The notes under the pieces: model-generated
Databases searched by the model: none
Seen by the model: only the letters and a program-made list of their open reading frames with translations
What the model was told of the DNA's origin: nothing
Origin: Sulfurovum sp. TSL1
GTDB lineage: Bacteria > Campylobacterota > Campylobacteria > Campylobacterales > Sulfurovaceae
Assembly (NCBI RefSeq): GCF_019972135.1
Contig: NZ_BPFI01000001.1
Coordinates: 1,285,106 to 1,349,105 of the forward strand
Direction: 5' to 3'
DNA length: 64,000 nucleotides
Program-made: the position numbers and the translations under genes
Shown here: positions 19,998 through 28,356 of the stretch, piece after piece
How positions within the stretch are numbered: the stretch's first letter is position 1
Layout of the letters: every line of letters starts with the position of its first letter

Positions 19998-21005
19998 ATG
20001 AAGATATTGGTCACAGGAACAGCCGGGTTCATCGGGTTTCATTTGGCAAAGAAATTGCTTGAGCGCGGTGACGAAGTCGTAGGACTTGACAATATCAATG
20101 ACTATTATGATGTAAATTTGAAATACGGTCGTTTAAAAGCGTTAGGTATCGATCCCGCACACATAGAAGAAACCCATCCTGTCACTTCGACCATGTTTCC
20201 AAAACATACTTTTATTAAATTAGACCTTGCCCATAAGGATCAAATGGAAGCCTTTTTTAAAAAAGAGCAATTTGATGCGGTGTGCAACCTTGCTGCACAG
20301 GCAGGTGTACGGTACAGTCTTGAGAACCCCCATGTCTACATCGACAGTAACATACAGGGCTTTATGAACATCCTTGAAGGATGCCGTCAAAACGGCATCA
20401 AAAACCTCTCTTACGCTTCCAGCTCTTCTATTTATGGACTCAACAAAGACCAGCCGTTCAAAACCACGGACCAAGTGGACAGACCCATCTCTATCTATGC
20501 AGCTACCAAAAAATCCAATGAACTGATGGCACATACCTACTCCCATCTCTTTGGTATCTCTACAACCGGTCTTAGATTTTTTACCGTCTATGGACCGTGG
20601 GGAAGACCCGATATGGCGCCTATGCTCTTTGCGGATGCGATCCTCCATGACCGCGCCATCAAGGTCTTTAATCAAGGGGATATGAGTAGAGACTTCACTT
20701 ACATCGATGATATTGTAGATGGATGCATCAAGGTGATAGACAACCCCAATGAAAAAGACCTCTATCAGATCTATAACATCGGGAACAATGCCCCGGTACA
20801 ACTGATGGACTTTATCAAGGCTTTAGAGAATTCTCTGGGAAAAGAAGCGAAGAAAGAGTACCTTCCCATGCAGCCGGGAGATGTCAAATCAACCTATGCG
20901 GATGTCAGCGGTCTCGTGAATAACTTTGATTACAAACCCGATACTTCTATTCAGGAGGGTGTGGACAGATTTGCACAGTGGTATAGAGCGTTCTACCATA
21001 TATAA
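19998..21005 (+). CDS. UDP-glucuronate 4-epimerase-like NAD-dependent epimerase
   Basis: 335 aa. An extended SDR fold is seen: TGTAGFIGFHLAKKL at the N terminus and the catalytic pair Y167/K171 (YAATK). LDNINDYYDVNLKYGRL is the typical motif of UDP-glucuronate 4-epimerases. With ugd just upstream, the product would be UDP-galacturonate, a common acidic residue in LPS and capsule. Specificity is inferred from motif and context. Confidence 0.88.
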   Translation: MKILVTGTAGFIGFHLAKKLLERGDEVVGLDNINDYYDVNLKYGRLKALGIDPAHIEETHPVTSTMFPKHTFIKLDLAHKDQMEAFFKKEQFDAVCNLAAQAGVRYSLENPHVYIDSNIQGFMNILEGCRQNGIKNLSYASSSSIYGLNKDQPFKTTDQVDRPISIYAATKKSNELMAHTYSHLFGISTTGLRFFTVYGPWGRPDMAPMLFADAILHDRAIKVFNQGDMSRDFTYIDDIVDGCIKVIDNPNEKDLYQIYNIGNNAPVQLMDFIKALENSLGKEAKKEYLPMQPGDVKSTYADVSGLVNNFDYKPDTSIQEGVDRFAQWYRAFYHI

Positions 21006-21016
21006 AATGTATGCTT

Positions 21017-22597
21017 CTACAGATTCGTAAATTTCAACATATCCATCTTTTTATCATACACTGAAGTCTGTACATCAAACAGTCCAAGCAGTGTGGAAAA
21101 AAGATTGTCCTGGGAAAATTCATATGAAGAAGCTTTTCTGATCTCTTCTTTATTCAGAGGAAAATTTTTGCCTAGCCACAGTACAGACGCCACATGTTTC
21201 TGAGCATCCGGCGCTATAAAATAGGGAAGTCCGTGCAGGTAGAATCCTCCTTCACCCAAAGATTCTCCATGATCCGCCATATAAAACATGGCTGTATCGA
21301 CCGTATCCTCATATTTCTTCAAAAGCCCTACCGTCTGTGACAGGAAGTAGTCTGTATAAAGCAGTGCATTGTCATAGGCATTGGCGATCTCTTCCTGGGA
21401 ACACTCTTCTAGCTGGTTGGTCTGACACGTAGGCGTAAAACGTTCAAACTCTTTTGGATACCGTTTATAGTATGCCGGGCCGTGATTACCCATCTGGTGC
21501 AGTACAATGATCATATCTTTAGAGCTCTCTTCGATCAGTCTATCCAAACCGACCAGCATACCAACATCACGACACTCTCCTTCACACACAGTATTGTTAT
21601 CAGGCGTTTTATACTGCTCATATTTGACTCTGTCTGCCACTCCCTTTGAGTCTGAGTTATTGTCTCTCCATAACACCTCTACACCAGCATGGGAGAGTAC
21701 ATCGAGTACATTCTCTCTATGAAGTCCTTTTTGTGTATCATAGTCGTTTCTGTCATAAATGGAGAACATACAAGGTACAGAAACCGCTGTGGTGGTCCCG
21801 CAGGAATACATATTTGAAAAATTGATGATATCTTCCTGTTGGATCAATGGATTCGTCTCTCTTTGATACCCATTCAGTGAAAAATGATCGGCACGTGTCG
21901 CTTCACCCACCACCATGATCACTACTTTTCTCTTCTCCGTTTTCTCTATCTTTGCATCTAATCCTGTCTGTGTGAGTGGCATATCCGTCTCTGTGACCTG
22001 TTCTTTGACATAAGAGCCCAAAGCGTAAAGTCCATAGGTTGGATTGGTATAAGAACGTAAGATCTTATGCTCTCTGAAAAATGAGGTATAGTGTTTGGAA
22101 AAAGGAAGCATCACCACAAAGATCAAAGCAAAACTGCCTACACTCAGTTTTAATTTTGAAAACAATTCCTTTTTTATACCATGATACACGATAGGTGTTT
22201 TATAGATAAAATAGGAAGGCAGAACTCCAAGCAGTATTACATAACCAAACAGTTTCCAGCTCATAAGATCAGAGGCTTCATGTATGTCTGTCTGGACCGT
22301 ATTTTCGATCATCGTTGTATCCATAATGACATTATAGGTTTGCATAAAATAGTTTGCAGTCGCTGCCGTCATCAACATGACTATAAGCAATGGCTTAGTG
22401 ACATATCTCCAACTTAAAAGAGAGCATAAAAGGATTAAAAAAAGAGTAAAGACCAACCCCTGAGACATGACAAAAGGTGCATAGGTACTATCAAAAGGAT
22501 ATACTTCCAACACATGCTTAAAAAATGAAACATTGGTAAACAGTACGATAAATAACGAGACTCCTACGATAAGAGCTGTAGATGTTCTAGGTTTCAA
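21017..22597 (-). CDS. Phosphoethanolamine transferase (EptA-like)
   Basis: 526 aa. Five N-terminal membrane segments (to about residue 165) precede a periplasmic sulfatase-fold domain. Key elements are GEATRADHFSLNGYQRETNP, the nucleophile region SCGTTTAVSVPCMF (265-278) with the catalytic Thr, HQMGNHGPAYYKRYP and ADHGESLGE. It probably adds phosphoethanolamine to lipid A or another surface lipid. The start is TTG at 22597 with AAGGA upstream. A second, deleted copy of part of this gene lies at 27249-27343. Confidence 0.88.
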   Translation of the reverse strand: MKPRTSTALIVGVSLFIVLFTNVSFFKHVLEVYPFDSTYAPFVMSQGLVFTLFLILLCSLLSWRYVTKPLLIVMLMTAATANYFMQTYNVIMDTTMIENTVQTDIHEASDLMSWKLFGYVILLGVLPSYFIYKTPIVYHGIKKELFSKLKLSVGSFALIFVVMLPFSKHYTSFFREHKILRSYTNPTYGLYALGSYVKEQVTETDMPLTQTGLDAKIEKTEKRKVVIMVVGEATRADHFSLNGYQRETNPLIQQEDIINFSNMYSCGTTTAVSVPCMFSIYDRNDYDTQKGLHRENVLDVLSHAGVEVLWRDNNSDSKGVADRVKYEQYKTPDNNTVCEGECRDVGMLVGLDRLIEESSKDMIIVLHQMGNHGPAYYKRYPKEFERFTPTCQTNQLEECSQEEIANAYDNALLYTDYFLSQTVGLLKKYEDTVDTAMFYMADHGESLGEGGFYLHGLPYFIAPDAQKHVASVLWLGKNFPLNKEEIRKASSYEFSQDNLFSTLLGLFDVQTSVYDKKMDMLKFTNL

Positions 22598-22764
22598 TGT
22601 GATCCTTGGAAAGATTTGCGTAATGGTATCTGAAAAAGGTTAATATACAGAAAAATTGTTCAATTCCAAAAAAATTCATTCACGTATGCTATGAAAATTG
22701 TCACTTTTTGAACTTATCCGACTTTAAAGGTATTTTTTTTATTTCTTAATATTAGATATTTAAC

Positions 22765-22849
22765 ATAGTATTAATACTATTCGACTATCATTTTATGTCA
22801 TAAATATGACAAACATTATGTTATAGTTCCTTACATGCATAAATGTAAG
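22765..22849. promoter_or_regulatory. Cluster of three inverted repeats upstream of the GDP-fucose cassette
   Basis: This is the only gene-free stretch above 300 bases (22598-22979). It contains a 16-bp perfect palindrome ATAGTATTAATACTAT (22765-22780), TGTCAT-4-ATGACA (22796-22811) and CTTACAT-6-ATGTAAG (22830-22849), with a possible -10 TATAGT at 22822-22827 between the second and third. Dense dyads at a promoter suggest transcription factor binding. The rest of the stretch is AT-rich, and its right end holds a galU remnant. Confidence 0.4.
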
Positions 22850-22886
22850 TCATACTAACTATATACACAAACTTAAAAGGTTCTTT

Positions 22887-22952
22887 TTGATCAGAAAATG
22901 TCTATTTCCCACAACAAGTTACGGTACATGTCTCCTACCACTTACGTTTATC
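22887..22952 (+). pseudogene. Decayed 5' fragment of galU
   Basis: Read from TTG at 22887 the frame gives LIRKCLFPTTSYGTCLLPLT, matching the true GalU start [20 protein letters not shown] at 27529. By eye, 42 of the first 54 bases agree. Similarity fades after about 60 bp, shortly before manC begins. The intact galU is 4.6 kb downstream, on the other side of the GDP-fucose cassette. It is best explained as a leftover from a duplication. Confidence 0.75.
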
Positions 22953-22979
22953 AGAATATTTCATGGAGACAATAAATAG

Positions 22980-24347
22980 ATGACAAATATCATATTATGT
23001 GGAGGTAACGGTACAAGACTCTGGCCACTTAGCCGTAACCTTATGCCAAAACAGTTTGTGAAGCTGTTTGAAGGTGAATCTCTCTTTCAAAAAACAGTTT
23101 CCCGTAACCAAAAAGCTTGTGGCGCACAGTTCATTGTCTCCAACTCCGAACAGTATTTCCTTGCAGTGGATCAGATAGAAGAGCACAACAATGATCATTC
23201 AAAATCAAACATTCAGAATTCAAAATTTCTTTTGGAGCCGGTAGGAAGAAACACCGCACCAGCCATAGCACTCGCCTGTCTCGCGTTAAATGAGGAAGAG
23301 ATTGTCCTTGTCACACCGTCAGATCACCTCATTAAAGATGAAGCAGCGTATCTTGAAGCTATGGAGAAAGCAAAAACATTGGCACAATCAGACAATCTTG
23401 TGACTTTTGGTATCACCCCGCAATACCCGGAGACAGGGTTTGGATATATTGAGGCAAATGGTGAGTCTGTCGTGTCCTTTAAAGAGAAGCCGGATGCCGT
23501 TACTGCTCAAGCTTACCTTGATGCCGGAAATTACTACTGGAACTCTGGGATGTTCTGTTTTAAAGCGGGGGTCTTTCTTAAAGAGCTAAAACAATACACC
23601 CCAGAGATCTACGAGGCTTGTTTGGCAGCCTATAAGAATGCTAAAAGAGACGAGATGATCCGTATCACTTATGAAGATATGTTGGCTATCCCGGAAGACA
23701 GTATAGACTATGCGGTGATGGAAAAAAGCAGCAAGGTAAAGGTCATACCTTCAGACATCGCGTGGAGTGACCTGGGAAGCTTCGAATCTTTGGCTGAAGA
23801 GATCGATTCAAGTACCCATATCATTAATATTGGATCGACCAATAACCTGGTTCTTTCTCCCAAGCAAGTAGCCACCATCGATGTGGATGACTTGATTATC
23901 ATCGATACAGCAGATGCTCTGTTGGTCTCTAAAAAAGGTTCCTCTCAAAAAGTGAAAGCTGTGGTTAAAGAGCTCAAAGAACAAGGTTCTGAACTGCCGA
24001 ACATACATGTTACAGGACACCGTCCATGGGGTACCTACACGATACTCGATGAGTCTGATGGGTATAAGGTCAAACGTATCGTGGTAAAAACAGGTAAACG
24101 CCTCTCTTTACAAAAACACCATCACCGTTCTGAACACTGGATCGTCGTAAGCGGTACAGCTTTAGTGACCAATGGAACCAAAGAGTATACCGTACGTGCC
24201 AATGAATCTACCTACATTCCTATGGGTGAGATCCACCGTTTAGAGAATATAGGAAAGATCCCTCTTGTGATGATCGAAGCACAGGTTGGTGAGTATGTGG
24301 GTGAAGATGACATCGTACGTATAGAGGATGATTTTGCAAGAAACTAG
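22980..24347 (+). CDS. manC: Mannose-1-phosphate guanylyltransferase / mannose-6-phosphate isomerase
   Basis: 455 aa, bifunctional type II enzyme. The nucleotidyltransferase signature GGNGTRLWPLSR is at residues 8-19, followed by PKQF. EPVGRNTAPAIALA and VTPSDHLI are typical. The C-terminal cupin isomerase domain contains KTGKRLSLQKHHHRSEHWIV. It makes GDP-mannose for gmd and gmm. An unusual insertion near residues 73-82 (DHSKSNIQNS) is coded by A/T-rich repeat-like DNA (23197-23230). It overlaps the next gene by 20 nt. Confidence 0.95.
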   Translation: MTNIILCGGNGTRLWPLSRNLMPKQFVKLFEGESLFQKTVSRNQKACGAQFIVSNSEQYFLAVDQIEEHNNDHSKSNIQNSKFLLEPVGRNTAPAIALACLALNEEEIVLVTPSDHLIKDEAAYLEAMEKAKTLAQSDNLVTFGITPQYPETGFGYIEANGESVVSFKEKPDAVTAQAYLDAGNYYWNSGMFCFKAGVFLKELKQYTPEIYEACLAAYKNAKRDEMIRITYEDMLAIPEDSIDYAVMEKSSKVKVIPSDIAWSDLGSFESLAEEIDSSTHIINIGSTNNLVLSPKQVATIDVDDLIIIDTADALLVSKKGSSQKVKAVVKELKEQGSELPNIHVTGHRPWGTYTILDESDGYKVKRIVVKTGKRLSLQKHHHRSEHWIVVSGTALVTNGTKEYTVRANESTYIPMGEIHRLENIGKIPLVMIEAQVGEYVGEDDIVRIEDDFARN

Positions 24348-24825
24348 TCCAGGGTATCTTAGAGGTGATCTGTTTAAAACCATTATTGAGAATACGCCAC
24401 TTGTCTCCGTTGATCTTATAGTCAAGCATAAGGGTAAAATACTACTGGGGAAAAGAGTCAACAAACCAGCTAAAGGATACTGGTTTACACTGGGTGGCAG
24501 GGTACGTAAGGATGAGACTATCAAGAGTGCCATACATCGTATCTGTAATATGGAAATAGGTATAATTCCACCTGAAAATCCAGGGTTTATAGGTGTATTT
24601 GAACATCTCTATAACGACAGCATTTTTGATGATGTTTCGACGCACTATGTGAACCTTGGGTATGAGATAGAAGTATCAGATCTTGAAGATCTGCCAAGAG
24701 ATCAGCACAACGAGTATCGTTGGTTCGGTCTTGAAGAACTGATACAAAACGATGAAGTACATAAGTATGTCAAGGATTATTTCACCACACAAAAGGGCAC
24801 AGTCCCACAACAAAAGGAGAGTTAA
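24328..24825 (+). CDS. gmm: GDP-mannose mannosyl hydrolase (Nudix)
   Basis: 165 aa. The box at residues 56-80 (GGRVRKDETIKSAIHRICNM...) departs from the canonical Nudix box in the way characteristic of GDP-mannose mannosyl hydrolases, which cleave GDP-mannose to GDP and mannose. LVSVDLIVKHKGKILLGKR also matches. It overlaps manC by 20 nt and directly abuts gmd. It may tune the GDP-mannose/GDP-fucose balance, as its homologue does in colanic acid clusters. Confidence 0.88.
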   Translation: MILQETSPGYLRGDLFKTIIENTPLVSVDLIVKHKGKILLGKRVNKPAKGYWFTLGGRVRKDETIKSAIHRICNMEIGIIPPENPGFIGVFEHLYNDSIFDDVSTHYVNLGYEIEVSDLEDLPRDQHNEYRWFGLEELIQNDEVHKYVKDYFTTQKGTVPQQKES

Positions 24826-25950
24826 ATGGCAGAAAAGAAAAAAGTAGCACTGATCACAGGGATCACAGGACAAGATGGTTCTTACCTGGCAGAGTTCTTA
24901 CTCAAAAAAGGCTATGAAGTACACGGTATCAAAAGAAGAGCATCACTCTTTAACACAGACCGTATTGACCACCTGTATGAAGATCCACATGTGGAGAACC
25001 GTCATCTTATCTTGCATTATGGTGATATGACGGATTCTATGAACTTGACACGTATTATCCAAGAAGTTCAGCCTGATGAGATCTACAACCTTGCTGCGAT
25101 GAGTCATGTTGCCGTTTCATTTGAAACACCAGAGTATGTTGCCAATGCTGATGGAACGGGAACACTTCGTATCTTAGAAGCGGTAAGACTCCTTGGCCTT
25201 GAGCAAAAGACCAAGATCTACCAGGCTTCCACTTCAGAGCTTTATGGAAAGGTACAGGAGACGCCTCAGAGTGAAACGACACCATTCTACCCTCGTTCAC
25301 CGTATGCCGTAGCTAAGATGTATGCCTACTGGATCACAGTGAACTACCGGGAAGCATATGGTATGTTCGCATGTAACGGAATACTCTTCAACCATGAGTC
25401 TCCGGTACGTGGTGAAACCTTTGTAACGCGTAAGATCACTAGAGCCGCTTCTAAGATCGCACTGGGACTACAAGATAAACTTTACCTTGGTAACCTGGAT
25501 GCGAAGCGTGACTGGGGACATGCGAAGGATTATGTAAAGATGATGTGGATGATCCTCCAAGCAGATGAACCTGAAGACTGGGTCATCGCTACGGGTCAAA
25601 CTACGATGGTAAGAGAGTTTGTACGTATGGCATTTGCCTATGCAGGTATAGAGTTAGAGTTCCAAGGTGAAGGTGTTGATGAAGTGGGTATCGTCAAAAG
25701 CTGTTCAAACCCGGATTATCAGATCAAAGCAGGAACTGAAGTAGTGGCCGTAGACCCTAGATACTTCAGACCTACAGAGGTAGACCTTCTTCTTGGAGAT
25801 CCGACAAAAGCTGAACAGAAGCTAGGTTGGAGCAGAGAGTATGACCTCAAAGAGCTTGTCAATGATATGATGGCAAGTGACCTCAAACTGATGACAAAAG
25901 ACCAGTATCTGAAAGATGGTGGCTACACCATTATGAATTACTTCGAATAA
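24826..25950 (+). CDS. gmd: GDP-mannose 4,6-dehydratase
   Basis: 374 aa, normal Gmd length. The cofactor loop [10 protein letters not shown] is at residues 11-20, followed by the Gmd hallmark [18 protein letters not shown], then STSELYGK and the catalytic pair Y160/K164 (SPYAVAK). The C-terminal [15 protein letters not shown] is also typical. It converts GDP-mannose to the 4-keto-6-deoxy intermediate used by Fcl. The stop codon is followed immediately by a heptamer-repeat array. Confidence 0.97.
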   Translation: MAEKKKVALITGITGQDGSYLAEFLLKKGYEVHGIKRRASLFNTDRIDHLYEDPHVENRHLILHYGDMTDSMNLTRIIQEVQPDEIYNLAAMSHVAVSFETPEYVANADGTGTLRILEAVRLLGLEQKTKIYQASTSELYGKVQETPQSETTPFYPRSPYAVAKMYAYWITVNYREAYGMFACNGILFNHESPVRGETFVTRKITRAASKIALGLQDKLYLGNLDAKRDWGHAKDYVKMMWMILQADEPEDWVIATGQTTMVREFVRMAFAYAGIELEFQGEGVDEVGIVKSCSNPDYQIKAGTEVVAVDPRYFRPTEVDLLLGDPTKAEQKLGWSREYDLKELVNDMMASDLKLMTKDQYLKDGGYTIMNYFE

Positions 25951-25978
25951 GAGCTAGCGTTAAGTGTTAAGTATTACG
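25951..25978. repeat. Degenerate heptanucleotide array after gmd
   Basis: Four 7-bp units in register (GAGCTAG, CGTTAAG, TGTTAAG, TATTACG) begin at the first base after the gmd stop. On the other strand they read close to CNTARCA, the same family as the units found inside fcl and after the sugar transferase gene at 41914. Confidence 0.55.
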
Positions 25979-25996
25979 AAGGGAAAAAGGAAGTAA

Positions 25997-27283
25997 ATGA
26001 ATCTAGATTCAAAGATTTTTGTTGCAGGTGGAACCGGGCTTGTTGGGTCAGCCATTATAAAGAATTTGCAAGAAAAAGGCTATACGAATATCGTAGCAAA
26101 TTACCATACTCGTCAACCCATCGTAACACGTAAGACGACGCACCTAGCACAAACAAATTCAGTCACGTATGAAAAATTAGATCTGTTAGACAGTAATGCA
26201 GTCTCAGATTTCTTCGAGCAAGAGAAACCCGAATTTGTTTTTCTCGCAGCAGCAAAAGTAGGTGGCATCGTAGCCAATAACACCTATCGTGCTGACTTCA
26301 TCTATGAGAACCTGCAGATACAAAACAATATCATCCACCAAAGTTATAAAAATGATGTCAAAAAACTGATGTTCTTAGGTTCGACGTGTATCTACCCAAA
26401 AAATGCACCGCAGCCTATGAGGGAAGATTGTCTTCTTACTGATACACTAGAATATACCAATGAACCCTATGCCATCGCCAAGATAGCAGGTATCAAGATG
26501 TGCGAGAGTTATAACCTGCAGTATGGTACAAACTACATCTCTGTCATGCCCACCAATCTCTATGGTCCCAATGATAACTTTGATCTTGAAAAGTCTCATG
26601 TACTTCCTGCACTGATCCGCAAGATCCATTTGGGAAAAGCTCTAGAGCGTGTTAAGTGGGACGTGCTAGGTACTACGAAAGATGAAGCATGGGAGATTGT
26701 CACCGAAGATCTCAACAGAAATCCTATCGAAGGCATCACAGGTCAAAATACACAAGAAGAGATACTCGATATTTTAGAAAAATACGGTATCAAACTTCCT
26801 AACACTTCCCACGTAGCACGTAACACTCCCCAAATTTCCATAGAAATTTGGGGTTCAGGTAAACCTATGAGAGAGTTCCTTTGGTCAGAAGATATGGCTG
26901 ATGCCTGTGTATTTTTGATGGAAAATAGAGACTTCAAAGACATTATCACTCAATCCACAATTACACAGCCAACGGCTGATGGTAAATCCTGCGAAGCTCT
27001 TAACGCTCAACGCTCAACGCTCAACGCTGAAATCCGCAATACCCATATCAACATCGGTACAGGTGTTGACATATCCATCAAAGAGCTAGCTGAGACGATC
27101 AAAGAGATCATCGGATTCCAGGGTGAACTCTACTTCAATGCAGACAAGCCTGATGGCACTATGAAAAAATTGACAGATGTCTCTAAGCTACATGGACTTG
27201 GATGGAAGCATAGTGTTGATTTAAAAGAAGGAATTAAAAAAATGTATAATTGGTATAAGAACGTAAGATCTTATGCTCTCTGA
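25997..27283 (+). CDS. fcl: GDP-L-fucose synthase with repeat-bearing insertions
   Basis: 428 aa, well above the 310-370 aa usual for Fcl/GMER. The N-terminal Rossmann loop ([11 protein letters not shown]), [27 protein letters not shown]-like region and catalytic Y158/K162 are intact, as is the terminal [15 protein letters not shown] block, so it is probably active. Extra segments lie at about residues 33-55, 230-280 and 317-345. Part of the second occurs in homologues, but three segments coincide with heptamer repeats. The last ten codons come from antisense eptA sequence. It makes GDP-L-fucose. Confidence 0.93.
   Translation: MNLDSKIFVAGGTGLVGSAIIKNLQEKGYTNIVANYHTRQPIVTRKTTHLAQTNSVTYEKLDLLDSNAVSDFFEQEKPEFVFLAAAKVGGIVANNTYRADFIYENLQIQNNIIHQSYKNDVKKLMFLGSTCIYPKNAPQPMREDCLLTDTLEYTNEPYAIAKIAGIKMCESYNLQYGTNYISVMPTNLYGPNDNFDLEKSHVLPALIRKIHLGKALERVKWDVLGTTKDEAWEIVTEDLNRNPIEGITGQNTQEEILDILEKYGIKLPNTSHVARNTPQISIEIWGSGKPMREFLWSEDMADACVFLMENRDFKDIITQSTITQPTADGKSCEALNAQRSTLNAEIRNTHINIGTGVDISIKELAETIKEIIGFQGELYFNADKPDGTMKKLTDVSKLHGLGWKHSVDLKEGIKKMYNWYKNVRSYAL
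26122..26149. repeat. Heptamer array inside fcl (first)
   Basis: Units CGTAACA, CGTAAGA, CGACGCA and CCTAGCA are contiguous in 7-bp register within the fcl reading frame, encoding a stretch ([10 protein letters not shown]) not seen in typical homologues at this place. Confidence 0.5.
26798..26853. repeat. Heptamer array plus 26-bp palindrome inside fcl (second)
   Basis: Units CCTAACA, CTTCCCA, CGTAGCA, CGTAACA and CTCCCCA run from 26798 to 26832. Overlapping the end is a perfect inverted repeat, CCCCAAATTT (26828-26837) and AAATTTGGGG (26844-26853), with a 6-nt loop. The frame stays open through both, and the translated [11 protein letters not shown] that follows is conserved Fcl sequence. 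Confidence 0.6.
27001..27028. repeat. Heptamer array inside fcl (third)
   Basis: Four nearly identical units (TAACGCT then three CAACGCT) encode the repeated peptide [10 protein letters not shown]. 28 bp is not a multiple of three, so single-unit slippage would shift the frame. Confidence 0.75.
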
Positions 27284-27343
27284 AAAAAGAGGTATACTAT
27301 TTGGAAAGATTTGCGTAATGGTATCTGAAAAAGGTTAATATAC
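27249..27343 (-). pseudogene. Internally deleted fragment of the eptA-like gene
   Basis: Bases 27249-27307 match 22043-22101 (56 of 59 by eye) and 27301-27343 match 22606-22648 (43 of 43). The two parts meet at TTGGAAA, present at both edges of the missing 511 bp in the intact gene, which is the mark of a deletion between short direct repeats. The fragment keeps part of the coding region and the 5' end with upstream sequence. Its left end supplies the final codons of fcl. Confidence 0.9.
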
Positions 27344-27492
27344 CTTCAGTACAAAAAACAATTTATGATATATTTTTTAAAAACTATTGGCTTTTGATAC
27401 AAAATATGACATCAATGTGACATTAATAAGATAAACTTTCGTTATGAAAAATTATATTTAGAAATATAATGAATTATTAAATCTTCCTGAGG

Positions 27493-27498
27493 TATAAT
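27493..27498 (+). promoter_or_regulatory. Putative -10 element of the galU operon
   Basis: TATAAT 30 bp upstream of the galU ATG, in the AT-rich gap 27344-27528. It is a likely promoter for the galU-wecB-wecC-cys-wzx operon. The gap also contains a direct repeat TGACAT (two copies, 5 bp apart). Confidence 0.5.
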
Positions 27499-27528
27499 CT
27501 TCAACAATTTTTAAAATGAAAGTTCACG

Positions 27529-28356
27529 ATGATCCAAAAATGTCTATTCCCCGCAGCAGGGTACGGTACCCGTTTCCTCCCAGCGACCAAAGCCACACCC
27601 AAAGAGATGCTCCCTGTGCTTACCAAACCTCTCATTCAATACGGTGTGGAAGAAGCAGTTGAAGCAGGACTCAATACCATGGCAATCATCACAGGGCGTG
27701 GTAAACGTGCGATAGAAGACCATTTTGATATCTCGTATGAACTTGAACACCAGATAAAAGGTAGCAGCAAAGAGCCGCTTCTTGATGAGATACGTTCTCT
27801 CATCAACCAATGTACTTTCTCCTATACAAGACAGGTAGAGATGAAAGGCCTTGGCCATGCCATCCTCACAGGTGAAACGCTTATAGGAAATGAACCCTTC
27901 GCCGTCATCTTGGCAGACGACCTCTGTACCAATGGTCATGATAGTGTACTCAAACAGATGCTAGAAGTGTATGAAAAGTACCAATGCTCCATCATAGCCA
28001 TTGAAGAAGTGCCTAAGGAAGAAACCTATAAATACGGTGTGATAGCCGGAAACCTGGTCGACAATACAAATGATACCTACAGAGTGACAGATATGGTGGA
28101 AAAACCGGACCCCAAAGAGGCGCCGACCAACATGGCGATCATCGGACGCTACATCCTTACACCCGATATCTTTGATATCCTCAGGGAAACCAAACCGGGC
28201 AAAGGTGGAGAGATTCAGATCACCGATGCTCTTTTAGAACAAGCAAAAAAGGGTAAAGTGATCGCCTATAAATTTCATGGTCAACGTTTTGACTGCGGTT
28301 CAGTGGATGGGTTTGTGGAAGCAACTAATTATTTTTACAATAGAATGGAGGCGTAA
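27529..28356 (+). CDS. galU: UTP-glucose-1-phosphate uridylyltransferase
   Basis: 275 aa. The signature [20 protein letters not shown] is at residues 12-31; [10 protein letters not shown] and [19 protein letters not shown] are typical GalU. It makes UDP-glucose for ugd. Its stop overlaps the wecB start (TAATG), so it leads a tightly coupled operon. A decayed copy of its 5' end lies at 22887. Confidence 0.96.
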   Translation: MIQKCLFPAAGYGTRFLPATKATPKEMLPVLTKPLIQYGVEEAVEAGLNTMAIITGRGKRAIEDHFDISYELEHQIKGSSKEPLLDEIRSLINQCTFSYTRQVEMKGLGHAILTGETLIGNEPFAVILADDLCTNGHDSVLKQMLEVYEKYQCSIIAIEEVPKEETYKYGVIAGNLVDNTNDTYRVTDMVEKPDPKEAPTNMAIIGRYILTPDIFDILRETKPGKGGEIQITDALLEQAKKGKVIAYKFHGQRFDCGSVDGFVEATNYFYNRMEA

